A DNA stretch of 64,000 nucleotides. It comes from Nannochloropsis salina CCMP1776 (taxonomy: Eukaryota > Sar > Eustigmatophyceae > Eustigmatales > Monodopsidaceae). The notes under the pieces were generated by a model. It did no database searches, was not told the origin of the DNA, and was given only the letters and a program-made list of their open reading frames with translations. Of the stretch, positions 61,742 through 64,000 are shown one piece after another (position 1 is the first letter of the stretch; each line of letters opens with the position of its first letter). The position numbers and the translations under genes are program-made. Where the stretch lies: assembly GCA_004565275.1 (NCBI GenBank), contig SDOX01000021.1:792230-856229 (forward strand), read 5' to 3'.

Positions 61742-61927
61742 ATCACGCGACCACGATGGGGATAGGATCACCTAGATCTACACACAGCTGTGAGAGATGC
61801 ATAAAGAAAGTCGGTTCAGGTGCGGGCAACTTGAGGGAGGATGAAGTTAGCGAGCCCCGCCTTAGTGGGCGAGGCACAGAGATGGCTACCGTGCGACGGC
61901 CTCCCCCCGCTTTCAAGCCCCCGACGC
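61742..61927. promoter_or_regulatory. Short divergent promoter region, SWSAP1-like and PCIF1-like genes
   Basis: Only 186 bp separate the two start codons, which face away from each other. Both transcription starts must lie in this stretch, so a shared bidirectional promoter is likely. No specific motif could be named. Confidence 0.5.
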
Positions 61928-64000
61928 ATGGAAGGTGAGCTGCCAGTGCGCAACTTCATCGACGTTCCGCAGAACATGTGAGTTTTCACGCCTCTTATTG
62001 GCGTATAATCGCCCAAGCGTCCATCTCGTACCTAGACATCAAGAACAACCTCCTCACCTATCTCAGGCCTCCTGCACTATTGCGGCGAAAAGCACAGGGC
62101 CGCAAATGGATGCGTTGCTGGAAGAGATGTACATGGCACAGCGAGGAGGATCTACTAGTCATGCACACAAAGATATCAAGGCGCCAGAGACAGAAGAAGG
62201 CCCTGAAGAAGACGCGGGCGACAATCCTATTTGTGCTGCATCGTCCTCGACTCCCTCTCTATGGCGACCCGAAGTTAAGCCCCCGATGGACGCCGTGCAC
62301 CACGCTAAAACCTATAATAGCGCCCAAAACATGATGCATCAGCCTAGTCTCAGCTTAGAGATACTCCGACACGACGCCATCGGTACTTTGACGTGTTTTT
62401 TCCTCAACAAGGTGAACAGGGACCTGAGCATGGATTTGCGCGTGCCCCTTTTTGAACGCTGGCTCTTCTCCCAGCGTCCCACCGATGGCACCGGGGATCC
62501 TATATTGCCAGACCCGCGATTAAACGACGAACATGAGCGAGCTGGCCGACACTTGCTCATGCGAGAGCTGATCGAGGGAGGGGCTAGCAACAATACGGCG
62601 AAGCGAGTGATAGAGCAGTTGAATAAAACCGCGGTCAAGCTCTTATGTCGGATACAAAGGGCTTCCGCGTCCCTCAATCCCCCTTCCATATCTCTAGAGG
62701 CACGATGGCAGTCCTTGTCTAAAATATATGTGCATTTCGACGCGGGACGTGGGCTCTACTCACTCCGACACAAGTCGAAAACTGTGACAGTCAACCGAAG
62801 GCATTACGAGAAGCTTCGAGCACTCCACGCCCGCTTTGGGGGAATGTCAATCAATAGGCCTGGGATCGATCGCTCTCAAGGCAACCTTAAGCACGGAAAA
62901 CGAGAACGCCCGGGAAAGAGCGCTGAAGAAGAGAGGTTCTTCCATCTGCGGGTCTTCCTCCTCCTCTTGCGCTACAGCAGTCTGGCGGGGGGCACAGATC
63001 GCGGAGGGGGCTTTCAAGGCGCCATTCACGAGGAAGCCTTCGACGTCCTACGCCGTCACCTGGATTGTCGGATGGAATGCTTCGCCTCTCCCCTCAACTG
63101 CATGTACGCCCGTTATTGCTCCGCCTTCCAGGACACGGATGCCTGCTTCGGGAGCTTGGGGACATTTTTCAATTTTCGCCCCCGGCAAGGAACCTACGAG
63201 GCCAACCCGCCTTTCTCGCCCTGTGTCATCGCCCGCATGGTCGACCACATGGAGGACTTGCTCGAGGCAACCGCCCTGCCCCTCGGCTTCGTCGTGGTCA
63301 TTCCTGCATGGCAGGACGGAAAGGGGGAGCAGACAAGGGAGGACGAGGAGAAGGGGGTTACTAGAGAAGCAGAAGAAGAGCGCCCTGAATCGACGCGTGT
63401 GACCGCATCGGAGGGTGCCAGCGTGTCTAGGGAGCCGAGCAAGAGGGGAGCCAAGGCCATCTACAAGGCCTCGGCGGCGTCGTGGCGCCGCCTCCGCGAG
63501 AGCTCGTTCTGCGCCCTTCACGTCCTGCTCCGGGCGCAAGATCACGGGTACATCGAGGGCGGGCAGCACAAGACGCCCACCCGATTCAAGACGTCCTTCT
63601 TTGACACCTCGGTCTTCTTCTTGCAGAACGCGGCGGCAAAGAGGAAGTGGCCGGCCTCGGAGCGCATGGCGGAAGAGCTGAAGCAGGCGTGCGCGTCCAA
63701 GCATGAGGCAGAGACGGCCGCTCGGCGGAGAGATCAAGGCCTAGATCAAAGGACGGAGCGTGGAGCAAGGCTAAGGGAAGGGTGCGAAGAAGATGGCGAG
63801 GCACCAGAGGCGTCGTCGGAGAGCAACGCTTTTGAGGGAGAGGGAGGCAGGGGTCTAGTGGAGTGCGCGACGCAGCAGGGATCACGCCTGCCTCCTTTGA
63901 AGAGGGTGGGTGCTCCGAGTAGCATGCTGTATCAAAAGGATGCCTTGAGCTCGAGCAAAAAGAAAAGATCAGCGCGACATGAAAAGCGTGGCTCCAATAG
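61928..64000 (+). CDS. PCIF1: PCIF1/CAPAM-like cap-adjacent m6Am methyltransferase (cut by window edge)
   Basis: Exon 1 (61928-61977, MEGELPVRNFIDVPQN) joins exon 2 (62036 to the right edge) across a 58-bp GTGAGT intron. The frame has no stop before 64000, so about 670 residues are visible. The N-terminal helical domain begins near LRHDAIGTLTCFFLNKVNRD. The catalytic region has MECFASPLNCMYARYCSAFQ, DTDACFGSLGTFFNFRPRQG, the NPPF motif in YEANPPFSPCVIARMVDHME, and PLGFVVVIPAWQ. These match human PCIF1 ([20 protein letters not shown] and EANPPF), the enzyme that methylates N6 of a 2'-O-methyladenosine next to the mRNA cap. The WW domain at the human N-terminus, which binds the RNA polymerase II tail, is not visible. 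A charged low-complexity insert (about 63310-63440) splits the domain. The C-terminus is basic and contains Ser-rich tracts. Confidence 0.87.

Noticed and set aside
1-64000. Virus-like elements, LTR elements, LINEs, CRISPR arrays, rRNA genes
   Set aside because: No reverse transcriptase, integrase, capsid, transposase, repeat array or rRNA sequence was recognised on either strand.

Overview
This window is nuclear DNA from a gene-dense eukaryote, most likely a photosynthetic stramenopile microalga. A eustigmatophyte of the Nannochloropsis/Microchloropsis type fits best, but that is an inference from gene content and I made no database comparison. The evidence is GT-AG introns of 58 to about 300 bp, mitochondrial genes (TOM40, IscU, PDK-type kinase), proteins with signal-peptide-plus-transit-type leaders as expected for a four-membrane plastid, and a large beta-1,3-glucan synthase. 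Genes lie on both strands with short spacers. I saw no transposon, retroelement, CRISPR array or operon-like structure.

Layout. 1-6.7 kb: importin-4/Kap123-type karyopherin (minus, cut by the left edge), an orphan 3' exon of a small membrane protein, and a GT71/MNN1-like glycosyltransferase. 7.3-14.4 kb: INSIG-like sterol regulator, TOM40, a PDZ protein with a plastid-type leader, and a mitochondrial PDK/BCKDK-type kinase whose 3' end is tandemly duplicated. 14.7-20 kb: membrane-anchored oligopeptidase B, divergent from a plastid-type DHH-DHHA1-CBS-CBS phosphoesterase. 20-22 kb: AT-rich spacer with a decayed tRNA-Pro-like sequence. 22-24.3 kb: CPI-17/PPP1R14-like PP1 inhibitor and PRPP synthetase. 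25.5-28.8 kb: two actin genes in a nearly perfect 1.26-kb head-to-head inverted repeat, with a small predicted multi-exon gene in the spacer. 29.3-36 kb: plastid-type protein of unknown function, IscU, GT32 glycosyltransferase and an HSL/GDXG-family hydrolase. 36.7-49.2 kb: beta-1,3-glucan synthase, a secreted protein with a glycoside-hydrolase-like look, and an RBM34/Nop12-type RNA-binding protein. 49.4-56.2 kb: ASCC3-type double-cassette helicase. 56.5-64 kb: class I haem peroxidase divergent from a GH31 sulfoquinovosidase-like enzyme, then a SWSAP1-like RecA-fold ATPase divergent from a PCIF1/CAPAM-type cap methyltransferase that runs off the right edge.

Most genes are housekeeping. The points that deserve a second look are the sulfoquinovosidase-like enzyme in what appears to be a phototroph, the INSIG homologue, the WW-less PCIF1 next to a RAD51-paralogue-like ATPase, the actin inverted repeat with its nested gene, the plastid-type DHH-CBS protein that resembles a CCA-adding enzyme without its polymerase head, and the algal PP1 inhibitor that keeps the regulatory threonine. 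Exon structures were assembled by hand from reading frames and GT-AG signals. Start codons are the least certain part.
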